In this document: positions 32,177-40,594 of the stretch, piece after piece
Layout: each line of letters opens with the position of its first letter
How positions within the stretch are numbered: position 1 is the stretch's first letter
Assembly: GCA_024742765.1 (NCBI GenBank)
Contig: JANSXT010000019.1
Coordinates: 22,045-86,044 of the forward strand
Length of the DNA: 64,000 nucleotides
Direction of reading: 5' to 3'
DNA from: Phyllobacteriaceae bacterium
Lineage (GTDB): Bacteria > Pseudomonadota > Alphaproteobacteria > Rhizobiales > Rhizobiaceae
Translations under genes and position numbers: made by a program
The notes under the pieces: generated by a model
What the model saw: the letters and a program-made list of their open reading frames with translations, nothing else
Told to the model about the DNA's origin: nothing
The model's database searches: none

Positions 32177-33103
32177 ATGGCACTCGTTGAAGACATCAAG
32201 ATTTCCGAGCCGCGCATCTCCGAGGCGACGCCGCGCGACTATTTCGACCTGCTCAAGCCGCGCGTCATGTCGCTCGTCGTCTTCACGGCGCTCGTCGGTC
32301 TGCTGGTGGCGCCCGGATCGATCAATCCCTTCATCGCAGCGGTCGCGATCCTTGCCATCGCGGTCGGCGCCGGCGCGTCCGGCGCGCTGAACATGTGGTA
32401 CGATGCCGATGTCGACGCGGTGATGAGCCGCACGGCAAAACGGCCGATTCCGTCGGGCCGCGTGGGCCGGGAAGAGACGCTCGTCTTCGGTCTGATCCTC
32501 TCGGTTTTGTCGGTGATGACGCTCGGTCTTGTCACCAACTGGGTCGCGGGGGGGCTTCTGGCGTTCACCATCTTCTTCTACGCCGTCATCTACACAATGT
32601 GGCTGAAGCGGACGACGCCCCAGAACATCGTCATTGGCGGTGCGGCAGGCGCGTTCCCGCCCATGATCGGCTGGGCCGCGGTGACCGGTACGCTCACCAT
32701 GGAGTCGGCCGTCCTTTTCATGATCATCTTCCTTTGGACGCCGCCCCATTTCTGGGCGCTGGCGCTGTTCAAGCTGCGCGACTATGAGATCGCCGGCATG
32801 CCGATGATGCCAAACGTCGTCGGCGAACGGGCAACCAAGCGGCAGATGCTCGTCTATTCGGTTCTTCTGGCCGCCTTTGCCGTCCTGCCATGGCCGCTCG
32901 GTTTCGCAGGCCCGGTCTATGGCATCGCCGCGATTGTGTTGGGCGCCAACTTCATCCGCCATGCGCTGGCCGTCTGGCAGATGGCCGATGGCGATGCCAC
33001 GATGGTGCCCGCCAAGAAACTGTTCGGCTTCTCGCTGACCTATCTGTTCGCGATCTTCGCCGTGCTGTTCGTCGAGATCATCGTGATGCGGGTGCTGGCT
33101 TGA
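32177..33103 (+). CDS. ctaB: Protoheme IX farnesyltransferase
   Basis: [81 protein letters not shown]. Confidence 0.97.
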   Translation: MALVEDIKISEPRISEATPRDYFDLLKPRVMSLVVFTALVGLLVAPGSINPFIAAVAILAIAVGAGASGALNMWYDADVDAVMSRTAKRPIPSGRVGREETLVFGLILSVLSVMTLGLVTNWVAGGLLAFTIFFYAVIYTMWLKRTTPQNIVIGGAAGAFPPMIGWAAVTGTLTMESAVLFMIIFLWTPPHFWALALFKLRDYEIAGMPMMPNVVGERATKRQMLVYSVLLAAFAVLPWPLGFAGPVYGIAAIVLGANFIRHALAVWQMADGDATMVPAKKLFGFSLTYLFAIFAVLFVEIIVMRVLA

Positions 33104-33108
33104 GCGCA

Positions 33109-33270
33109 ATGTCCGACAACCGCCCGTCCATCGAACTGACCGACGCCCAGCAGAAGGCCAGGCGCAAGCGTTCGATCGCGATTGCCCTTTGCCTCGCCGC
33201 TTTCGTCGTGATCTTCTATGCGGTGACCGTGATCAAGCTCGGTCCCGACGTCTTGAACCGGCCCCTGTGA
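33109..33270 (+). CDS. Small single-TM CoxF-like protein
   Basis: 53 aa, [29 protein letters not shown]; positioned between ctaB and ctaG. Confidence 0.75.
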   Translation: MSDNRPSIELTDAQQKARRKRSIAIALCLAAFVVIFYAVTVIKLGPDVLNRPL

Positions 33271-33280
33271 CGGAACGCCC

Positions 33281-33931
33281 ATGAGCAGCCTGGAAACCGC
33301 AACGGACACCGCAAAGCACCGCGCCAATGTGCGCATCGCCTTTGCGTGTCTGGCGTTCTTTGCCAGCATGATCGGGCTCGCCTATGCGTCCGTGCCGCTT
33401 TACGAACTGTTCTGCCGCGTGACCGGCTATGGCGGCACGACGCAGGTCGCCGACACCGCACCGGTCCAGGTGCTCGACCGGACCATCAATGTGCGCTTCG
33501 ACGCCAACACCGGAGCGGGCCTGGGATGGGACTTTGCGCCCGTCGACCGGTCCGTCACGCTGAAGATCGGCGAGACCACGCAAATCTCCTATGCCGCGCG
33601 CAACTGGCGTGAGATGGCATCCACCGGCACGGCCACCTTCAATGTTACGCCGCAGGCCGCCGGGGCCTATTTTAACAAGATGGAATGCTTCTGCTTCACC
33701 GAGACGACCCTTGAGCCCGGTGAAGAGATGGACATGCCGGTCGTGTTCTTCATCGATCCGGCCATCGTCGACGCCAAGGAACTGGAAGGCGTGTCGACGA
33801 TCACCCTGTCCTATACATTCTTCAAGATCGACGAGGCCGAAGAGACCGCGGGGATCTCGCCGGCCGACACCGCACCGACCTCCACGGGCCTCGACACCGA
33901 GCAGCCCGCCAAAAGCGACAATCGGGGATAG
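33281..33931 (+). CDS. ctaG: Cytochrome c oxidase assembly protein CtaG/Cox11
   Basis: [51 protein letters not shown]. Confidence 0.97.
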   Translation: MSSLETATDTAKHRANVRIAFACLAFFASMIGLAYASVPLYELFCRVTGYGGTTQVADTAPVQVLDRTINVRFDANTGAGLGWDFAPVDRSVTLKIGETTQISYAARNWREMASTGTATFNVTPQAAGAYFNKMECFCFTETTLEPGEEMDMPVVFFIDPAIVDAKELEGVSTITLSYTFFKIDEAEETAGISPADTAPTSTGLDTEQPAKSDNRG

Positions 33932-33936
33932 ACATC

Positions 33937-34815
33937 ATGGCTGATACGCACGCCAAGAACCACGACTACCACATTCTCGATCCGAGCCCCTGGCCGCTGA
34001 TCGGCTCGGTCGGAGCGCTGATCATGGCGATCGGCGGCATCGGCTGGATGCAGGCGGGACAGGGCAACGACTTCTCGCTGCTCGGCATTCCGATGGCCAA
34101 TCCCTGGACCTTCCTGATCGGCCTTTTGATCGTCCTTTACACCATGTTCGGATGGTGGTCGGACACGGTGCGCGAATCGCTGCAGGGCCATCACACAAAG
34201 GTCGTCTCGCTGCATCTGCGCTACGGCATGATCATGTTCATCGCCTCGGAGGTGATGTTCTTCGTCGCCTGGTTCTGGGCGGTGTTCGACGCAAGCCTGT
34301 TTTTTAACGAGGCGCAGCAGGTCGGCCGCATGGAGTATACCGGCGGTCAATGGCCGCCCGCGGGTCTCGAAGTGCTCGATCCGCTGCATCTGCCGCTCTA
34401 CAACACGGTGATCCTGCTCCTGTCGGGCACGACTGTCACCTGGGCGCACCATGCGCTGCTGCACAATGACCGGCAGGGCCTCAAGATGGGCCTGTGGCTG
34501 ACCATCCTGCTGGCGATCTTGTTCACCTGCGTGCAGGTCTATGAGTTCGTCATCGCGCCCTATTCCTTCTCGGAATCGCTCTATGGCGCGACCTTCTTCA
34601 TGGCGACCGGCTTCCACGGCTTCCACGTCTTCGTCGGCACGATCTTCCTGATCGTCTGCCTGGTGCGGGCCTATGCGGGCCAGTTGACGCCGGAAAAGCA
34701 TTTCGGCTTCGAGGCGGCGGCCTGGTACTGGCACTTCGTCGACGTGGTCTGGCTGTTCCTGTTTTTCGTGGTCTATATTTGGGGCACCTGGGGCGCGCCG
34801 ATCTACCACCACTGA
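33937..34815 (+). CDS. coxC: Cytochrome c oxidase subunit III
   Basis: KNHDYHILDPSPWPLIGS, EVMFFVAWFWAVFDASLF, GFHGFHVFVGTIFLIVCLVR, WYWHFVDVVWLFLF. Confidence 0.98.
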   Translation: MADTHAKNHDYHILDPSPWPLIGSVGALIMAIGGIGWMQAGQGNDFSLLGIPMANPWTFLIGLLIVLYTMFGWWSDTVRESLQGHHTKVVSLHLRYGMIMFIASEVMFFVAWFWAVFDASLFFNEAQQVGRMEYTGGQWPPAGLEVLDPLHLPLYNTVILLLSGTTVTWAHHALLHNDRQGLKMGLWLTILLAILFTCVQVYEFVIAPYSFSESLYGATFFMATGFHGFHVFVGTIFLIVCLVRAYAGQLTPEKHFGFEAAAWYWHFVDVVWLFLFFVVYIWGTWGAPIYHH

Positions 34816-34836
34816 TCGGCAGGACCGACATTTTGT

Positions 34837-34870
34837 ACCGGGCGGTCGTGGCGAGCCATGATCGCCCGGT
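34837..34870 (+). terminator. Long intercistronic hairpin between coxC and surf1
   Basis: ACCGGGCGGTCGTGGC-ga-GCCATGATCGCCCGGT; 16 potential pairs including 2 G:U; no U-tract. Confidence 0.6.
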
Positions 34871-34889
34871 TCGCATTTGAGGCACTGTC

Positions 34890-35648
34890 ATGAGCACACC
34901 TGCCGGCAAGGACATGCGGACATCTCGGCGTTTCCCCTGGCTGTTGATGGCCTTCGCGCTGCCGGCCTTGTTGGTGCTCATCCTGCTCGGCAATTGGCAG
35001 GTGCAGCGGCTGGCATGGAAGGAAGGGCTGCTGGCGACCATCGAAACCCGCCTTGCCGCGGCCCCCGTTCCCGCCGGCGAGATTGCGCAGCTTGTCGCTG
35101 ACGGCGCCGACATCCGCTACCGTCCGACGACTGCGACCGGCACCTTCGACCACGTCAATGAGCAGCACTTCTTTGCGACCCACAGGGGCGCTTCGGGCTA
35201 TTTCGTCTATGCGCCGCTCGTCATGGACGACGGACGCATGCTGCTGGTCAATCGCGGCTTCGTGCCGTTCGATCTGAAAGATCCGGCAACGCGCGCCGCG
35301 GGACAGGTGGATGGTCCCATCACCATAACCGGGCTGGCGCGCGAACGGCTGGCCGAGAAACCATCGCCGATTGTGCCCAACAACGACCTTGAGCAGAACA
35401 TCTATTATTGGAAAGACTGGTCCAACATGGTTGCCCAGTCCGGCTACAAGCTGGACGGCACGGTGCTGCCCTTCTTCCTCGATGCGGACGACAGGCCCAA
35501 TCCCGGCGGCTGGCCGGTCGGCGGCGTCACGCGCATCGATCTGCCCAACAATCACCTGCAATATGCCGTAACCTGGTACGGGCTGGCGCTGGTGCTTGTC
35601 GTCGTGACAGGTCTGTTCGTCTGGCGGCGGATGCGCACGGCCAGCTAA
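34890..35648 (+). CDS. SURF1 family cytochrome oxidase biogenesis protein
   Basis: [36 protein letters not shown]-like motif, [20 protein letters not shown]. Confidence 0.95.
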   Translation: MSTPAGKDMRTSRRFPWLLMAFALPALLVLILLGNWQVQRLAWKEGLLATIETRLAAAPVPAGEIAQLVADGADIRYRPTTATGTFDHVNEQHFFATHRGASGYFVYAPLVMDDGRMLLVNRGFVPFDLKDPATRAAGQVDGPITITGLARERLAEKPSPIVPNNDLEQNIYYWKDWSNMVAQSGYKLDGTVLPFFLDADDRPNPGGWPVGGVTRIDLPNNHLQYAVTWYGLALVLVVVTGLFVWRRMRTAS

Positions 35649-35669
35649 ACTCCGGGTCGTCATGTTCGC

Positions 35670-35699
35670 TTGACACGGATCGCGGGCGATCCCTAATCA
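35670..35699 (+). promoter_or_regulatory. Sigma70-like promoter for ispH with palindrome in the spacer
   Basis: TTGACA (35670-35675), 18-nt spacer, TAATCA (35694-35699); GGATCGC-GG-GCGATCC at 35677-35692. Confidence 0.5.
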
Positions 35700-35719
35700 G
35701 GTGTATCGGAAAGGCCGCC

Positions 35720-36733
35720 ATGAACCTGCACGCCACCAAACCGCCGCTGACGATCCGCCTGTGCGAACCGCGCGGCTTTTGCGCGGGCGTCGATAGGGCC
35801 ATCCAGATCGTCGTTCTGGCGCTCAAGAAATACGGTGCGCCGGTCTACGTGCGCCACGAAATCGTGCACAACAGGTTCGTGGTCGAAGCGCTGCGCGAGC
35901 GCGGCGCGGTCTTCGTCAAGGAGCTTGGCGACATTCCGGCCGAGCATATTGACCGGCCGGTGGTCTTTTCGGCCCATGGCGTGCCCAAATCGGTGCCGGC
36001 CGATGCCGAGGCGCGCAACCTTCTTTACCTCGACGCCACATGCCCGCTGGTCTCCAAGGTGCACAAGCAGGCAATGCGTCACCAGCGCCTGGGGCGCCAC
36101 GTTCTTCTCGTCGGCCATGAAGGCCATCCCGAGGTGATCGGCACGATGGGGCAATTGCCTAAAGGCGCCGTGACTCTGGTCGAAACGGTCGAACAGGTCG
36201 CCGGGCTGGATGTGCCGGACGAGGATCAACTCGGCTATGTCACCCAGACGACCCTGTCCGTTGACGACACCGCCGATGTCATCGCCGCCCTTAAGGCGCG
36301 CTTTCCCGCGCTGACGGCGCCTTCGTCCGAGAGCATCTGCTACGCGACCACCAACCGCCAGGAAGCGGTCAAGATGGCGGCGCCCGGCACCGACGTCTTT
36401 TTGATCGTCGGCGCGCCGAACTCGTCCAACTCGATGCGGCTGGTCGAAGTCGCCAGGCGCCATGGCGCACGCGATTCCATGCTGGTGCAGCGCGCTGACG
36501 ACATTGACTGGCAGCGCATCGGCGATGCCGCGACCATCGGCATGTCCGCCGGCGCGTCCGCACCCGAGATCGTGGTCGAGGAGATCATCGACGCCCTGCG
36601 CGAACGCCGCAACGTCACCGTCGACATTGCACTGACCGCCGAGGAGAACGAACTGTTCCCCGTCATGCGGTCGCTGCGCGACACGCCGCTGACGGGCGAA
36701 GACATGGCGTTTCTCAACGGCTCTTCCAACTGA
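35720..36733 (+). CDS. ispH: 4-hydroxy-3-methylbut-2-enyl diphosphate reductase
   Basis: [54 protein letters not shown]. Confidence 0.98.
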   Translation: MNLHATKPPLTIRLCEPRGFCAGVDRAIQIVVLALKKYGAPVYVRHEIVHNRFVVEALRERGAVFVKELGDIPAEHIDRPVVFSAHGVPKSVPADAEARNLLYLDATCPLVSKVHKQAMRHQRLGRHVLLVGHEGHPEVIGTMGQLPKGAVTLVETVEQVAGLDVPDEDQLGYVTQTTLSVDDTADVIAALKARFPALTAPSSESICYATTNRQEAVKMAAPGTDVFLIVGAPNSSNSMRLVEVARRHGARDSMLVQRADDIDWQRIGDAATIGMSAGASAPEIVVEEIIDALRERRNVTVDIALTAEENELFPVMRSLRDTPLTGEDMAFLNGSSN

Positions 36734-36745
36734 CGGAACGGCGCA

Positions 36746-37729
36746 TTGGCGGTCTATACCGATATCTCCGAGGACGAATTGCGCGCCTTCATCGCGCCCT
36801 ATGGCGTGGGAGAGCTCAAGTCCTACAAGGGCATTGCCGAGGGCGTCGAGAACTCCAATTTCCTGGTCCATGCCGGCGACGACACTTTCATTCTGACGCT
36901 GTACGAAAAGCGCGTCGACCCCGCCGATCTGCCGTTCTTCCTGGGGCTGATGGAGCATCTGGCAACGCACGACATCTCCTGCCCGCTGCCGGTCAAGCGC
37001 GGCGACGGAACCGTTCTGGGCGAACTGGCCGGCCGGCCCGCGGCCATGGTGACATTTCTCGAAGGTGTCTGGATGCGCCGGCCATCGCCGGCCCATTGCG
37101 CCGGCGTCGGCACGGGCATGGCGCGCATGCATCTGGCCGGTGCCGATTTTGCGATGCGGCGGCGCAACGGTTTGACCGTCGAGGACTGGCGTCCGCTTTG
37201 GGAACAATGCCTGAAGGCCCATCCCGGCATGGACACCGATCTGGCCGGAGAGACCGAAGCCCTTCTGTCCATGCTTGAACACCAATGGCCGCGCGACCTG
37301 CCGCAGGGCACCATCCACGCGGACCTGTTTCCCGACAATGTGTTTTTTCTGGGCGACGATCTGTCGGGCTTCATCGACTTTTATTTCGCCTGCACTGATG
37401 CGCTCGCCTACGACGTGGCTGTCGCGCTCAATGCCTGGTGTTTCGAGCGCGACCATTCCTTCAACATCACCAAAGGCAACGCGCTGCTCGACGCCTATGA
37501 CCGCGTCAGGCCGCTGACCGATCCAGAGATCGACGCGCTGCCCGTGCTGGCCGCGGGCGCTGCGCTGCGTTTCATGCTCACCCGGCTTTATGACTGGGTG
37601 ACGACGCCGGAAGGCTCGCTCGTGGTCAAGAAGGACCCGCAGGAATATATCCGCAAGATGCGCTTCCATCAGACCATCGGCTCGGCGCGCGAATATGGCC
37701 TCGACCTGCACGCCCGCGAAAATGCGTAA
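36746..37729 (+). CDS. thrB: Homoserine kinase (APH-fold ThrB type)
   Basis: [70 protein letters not shown] start. Confidence 0.95.
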   Translation: MAVYTDISEDELRAFIAPYGVGELKSYKGIAEGVENSNFLVHAGDDTFILTLYEKRVDPADLPFFLGLMEHLATHDISCPLPVKRGDGTVLGELAGRPAAMVTFLEGVWMRRPSPAHCAGVGTGMARMHLAGADFAMRRRNGLTVEDWRPLWEQCLKAHPGMDTDLAGETEALLSMLEHQWPRDLPQGTIHADLFPDNVFFLGDDLSGFIDFYFACTDALAYDVAVALNAWCFERDHSFNITKGNALLDAYDRVRPLTDPEIDALPVLAAGAALRFMLTRLYDWVTTPEGSLVVKKDPQEYIRKMRFHQTIGSAREYGLDLHARENA

Positions 37730-37732
37730 GCG

Positions 37733-38209
37733 ATGACTGACGCAAAACGCATCACCATCCACACCGATGGCGCCTGTTCGGGCAATCCGGGGCCCGGCGG
37801 ATGGGGCGCGATCCTTGAATGGAACGGCACCCGCAAGGAACTGTCCGGCGGTGAGGCGCAGACCACCAACAACCGGATGGAACTGATGGCGGCGATCGAG
37901 GCGCTCGGCGCGCTCAGGGGCGGCCCGCACGCCGTCGATCTCTATACCGATTCCTCCTACGTCAAGGATGGTATTTCAGGCTGGATCCATGGCTGGAAGC
38001 GGAACGGCTGGAAAACGGCGTCCAAAAAGCCGGTCAAGAACGCCGAACTCTGGCAGGCGCTCGATGCGGCGACCCGGCAACACGACGTGACCTGGCATTG
38101 GCTCAAGGGCCATGCCGGGCATGCCGAAAACGAACGGGCGGACGAACTCGCCCGGCAGGGCATGGCGCCCTACAAGGCGGAGAAAAGAGGTAACAAGGCC
38201 GATGGATGA
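37733..38209 (+). CDS. rnhA: Ribonuclease HI
   Basis: [67 protein letters not shown]. Confidence 0.98.
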   Translation: MTDAKRITIHTDGACSGNPGPGGWGAILEWNGTRKELSGGEAQTTNNRMELMAAIEALGALRGGPHAVDLYTDSSYVKDGISGWIHGWKRNGWKTASKKPVKNAELWQALDAATRQHDVTWHWLKGHAGHAENERADELARQGMAPYKAEKRGNKADG

Positions 38210-38393
38210 CCGGGGCAGCTTGATGCAAAGGCTGGCAGCCTATGCCGTGATCGGTGCGGTCATCGGCGCCATTGTCGTCTGGTTCGTCGCCGATGCCGTC
38301 TCTTTCGCCACGCTCGGCTCGGGCCTGATCGGCGGGGCGGTGGCCGGCGTCATCGCCGGCTTTGTCCGCTCCCGCGCAGGATTGGACCGGTAA
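38202..38393 (+). CDS. Small membrane protein of unknown function
   Basis: 63 aa with two TMs; overlaps the rnhA 3' end. Confidence 0.6.
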   Translation: MDDRGSLMQRLAAYAVIGAVIGAIVVWFVADAVSFATLGSGLIGGAVAGVIAGFVRSRAGLDR

Positions 38394-38400
38394 TCGCCCG

Positions 38401-38889
38401 CTAGCCCAGTTGGCCCAGCATCGCCGCCGCGCCCGACTTTTCCGCGTCGCCCGGATTGTCCTCGACATTCAGGCTGGTCACCGTCCCGTCCTTGACCAGC
38501 ATGGAGTAACGTTTCGAACGCACGCCCAGCGCGGCAACCGACAGATCAATATCCATGCCGATGGCCTTGGTGAATGCGCCGTCCCAGTCGGCCAGGAACC
38601 GGATCTTGCCCATGCCGCCCGTTTGCTCGGCCCAGGCGGTCATCACGAACGGGTCATTGACGCCGATGACGGCAATCTCGTCGACGCCCTTGGCGAGGAT
38701 TTCGTCGCGATTGTCCAGATAGCCGGGCAGGTGGGTCAGCGTGCAGGTGCCGGTGAACGCGCCGGGCACCGCGAACAGCACCACGGTCTTTCCGCCGAAG
38801 ACCGACGCGCTGTCAATGTCGGCCGGCCCGTCCTCGGTAATTGTCTTGAGCGTCATCTCGGGCAGTTTCGCGCCGGTTTCAATCGTCAT
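38401..38889 (-). CDS. Peroxiredoxin (Prx5/redoxin type)
   Basis: VVLFAVPGAFTGTCTLTHLPGYLDNRDEILAKGVDEIAVIGVNDPFVMTAWAEQ. Confidence 0.95.
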   Translation of the reverse strand: MTIETGAKLPEMTLKTITEDGPADIDSASVFGGKTVVLFAVPGAFTGTCTLTHLPGYLDNRDEILAKGVDEIAVIGVNDPFVMTAWAEQTGGMGKIRFLADWDGAFTKAIGMDIDLSVAALGVRSKRYSMLVKDGTVTSLNVEDNPGDAEKSGAAAMLGQLG

Positions 38890-39001
38890 CGGGTCATCCC
38901 TTCCCAACAGTTGCGGTTTGCAGTGTGCACCATGGCCGACATAAGCGCTTGCGCGCGCGGGAAAAGGCCGAAATGCGAAGAAATCCCGGATGCGTCACAG
39001 A

Positions 39002-39832
39002 TCAGTCGAGCGTCAGCGAGAGGACGGTCTCGATGCTGACGGCGCCGCCACCGACGGTGACGATGGCATCGACGGTTCGCGGTGCGTTTGGCGGATCGAC
39101 CGGCGCGAGGGCGAAGATGGCCGTGCCGCGGTCTGACGACAGGAGCTTGGGCGGCTTGAACTGCGTTCCGTCGAGCGCGTGAACGAAAAGTTGCGGCGCG
39201 GCATCCGCATTGGTCGCATCGACGACGAGAATGCGCGCATCACCGTCTGCGGTGTGCCCGTCTTCCATGACACTCAAACCGTCAGCGTCCGGCGGGGGCA
39301 GCGCCGCGTGAGCCTGCTCAACACGCATCGCGGCAAGCGTGCTGCCGGTCGCATTGCCGATCCGCATCGTGAACTGCGTCTGGACCGGGATGCAGATGTC
39401 TTCGCAAATGCCGAGAAAGACGTTGGCGACGAGATCGGCCTTGCCATTGGCGGTCCGCGTCATTGTGACGGGCAGGGCGACCGGTGCGTCATATCCGGCA
39501 AAATCCCCATAGGGATTGTCGATCCAGACGGGCACCGGATAGTGCAACCTGGCGTTCGCCACACCCTTGCTGCCGGAAACGTCAATCTGTGGTGGAATGC
39601 CGGATGCGCCCGGATCGCGCCAATAGGTCTTCCAGCCTTCTTCAAGACGGATTTCCAGCATTGCCCGGATTTCCGTGTCTGCCGGTTGCGGCGGCGCGAC
39701 GACGATCCGCACCACACCGCCCATCGTCTCGTACCAGTCCGTCGACTGCGCGGCACTGTCCCGGGCGGCCAGCATGGTCACGGCGATGGCGGCCGCCAGA
39801 AAGGCCGATTTGCGTCGGTTGATCGCAAGCAT
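39002..39832 (-). CDS. DsbD N-terminal-domain-like periplasmic protein
   Basis: Signal peptide; MLEIRLEEGWKTYWRDPGASGIPPQIDVSGS, NVFLGICEDICIPVQTQF. Confidence 0.85.
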   Translation of the reverse strand: MLAINRRKSAFLAAAIAVTMLAARDSAAQSTDWYETMGGVVRIVVAPPQPADTEIRAMLEIRLEEGWKTYWRDPGASGIPPQIDVSGSKGVANARLHYPVPVWIDNPYGDFAGYDAPVALPVTMTRTANGKADLVANVFLGICEDICIPVQTQFTMRIGNATGSTLAAMRVEQAHAALPPPDADGLSVMEDGHTADGDARILVVDATNADAAPQLFVHALDGTQFKPPKLLSSDRGTAIFALAPVDPPNAPRTVDAIVTVGGGAVSIETVLSLTLD

Positions 39833-39982
39833 GGCGCCGGTATGGCCGGGCCGCGCCGGGCGATCAAGCCGGACCGCCGCGTCGGGCGTCATAAGTTCGT
39901 GAACGCGCCGGTGTTTCGGGCGCCGCGCACAATTGCGCCCGAAAAAGCTTCTCATTTGGCCGGTGCCTGTTACGCTGACGCC

Positions 39983-40591
39983 ATGGAGACGCTCAGAAAG
40001 CGCGGCATGAAAAGCGGGAACGGCCAGTTCGAAGGCCGGTTCCTTGTTGCGATGCCCGGTATGAATGCTTCGATTTTCGCCGAATCGGTTGTGTATCTGT
40101 GTGCCCACAGCGATGAGGGCGCCATGGGCTTCGTGCTCAACAAGCCCGCCGACATGACGCTTGCCGAACTGATCGGCCACACCGACTTCGGCAAGGCGGC
40201 CGTGCTCGACAAGACACGGATCAACAGGGCCGCCGGCCCGGTGCGGATCGGCGGCCCGGTCGATGAGCATCGCGGCTTCGTCCTGCATTCCCACGACTAT
40301 GCGATCGAGGCGACGATCCCCCTGTCCGAGGCCATCTGCCTGACCTCGACCGTGGACATCTTAAAATCCATCGTCGCCGGCGAGGGACCTGCCCAGGCGG
40401 CGATCGCGCTTGGCTATGCCGGTTGGGGAGCCGGACAGCTCGAACAGGAAATCCGCGACAATGCCTGGCTGACGATGGACGCCGATCCCGACATCGTGTT
40501 CGCGCACGACCATGACGAAAAATACCCCGCCATGATCGGCCGCCTGGGCATCGGCGCCGCAAACTTCATCCCGGAGGGCGGTCGCGCCTGA
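39983..40591 (+). CDS. YqgE/AlgH family protein (UPF0301)
   Basis: FLVAMPGMNASIFAESVVYLCAHSDEGAMGFVLNKP, IGGPVDEHRGFVLHS, GYAGWGAGQLEQEIRDNAWL. Confidence 0.96.
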   Translation: METLRKRGMKSGNGQFEGRFLVAMPGMNASIFAESVVYLCAHSDEGAMGFVLNKPADMTLAELIGHTDFGKAAVLDKTRINRAAGPVRIGGPVDEHRGFVLHSHDYAIEATIPLSEAICLTSTVDILKSIVAGEGPAQAAIALGYAGWGAGQLEQEIRDNAWLTMDADPDIVFAHDHDEKYPAMIGRLGIGAANFIPEGGRA

Positions 40592-40594
40592 AGC

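Noticed and set aside
35693-37930. 745-aa ORF antisense to ispH/thrB
   Set aside because: Spans two well-supported genes on the other strand; composition typical of spurious high-GC ORFs
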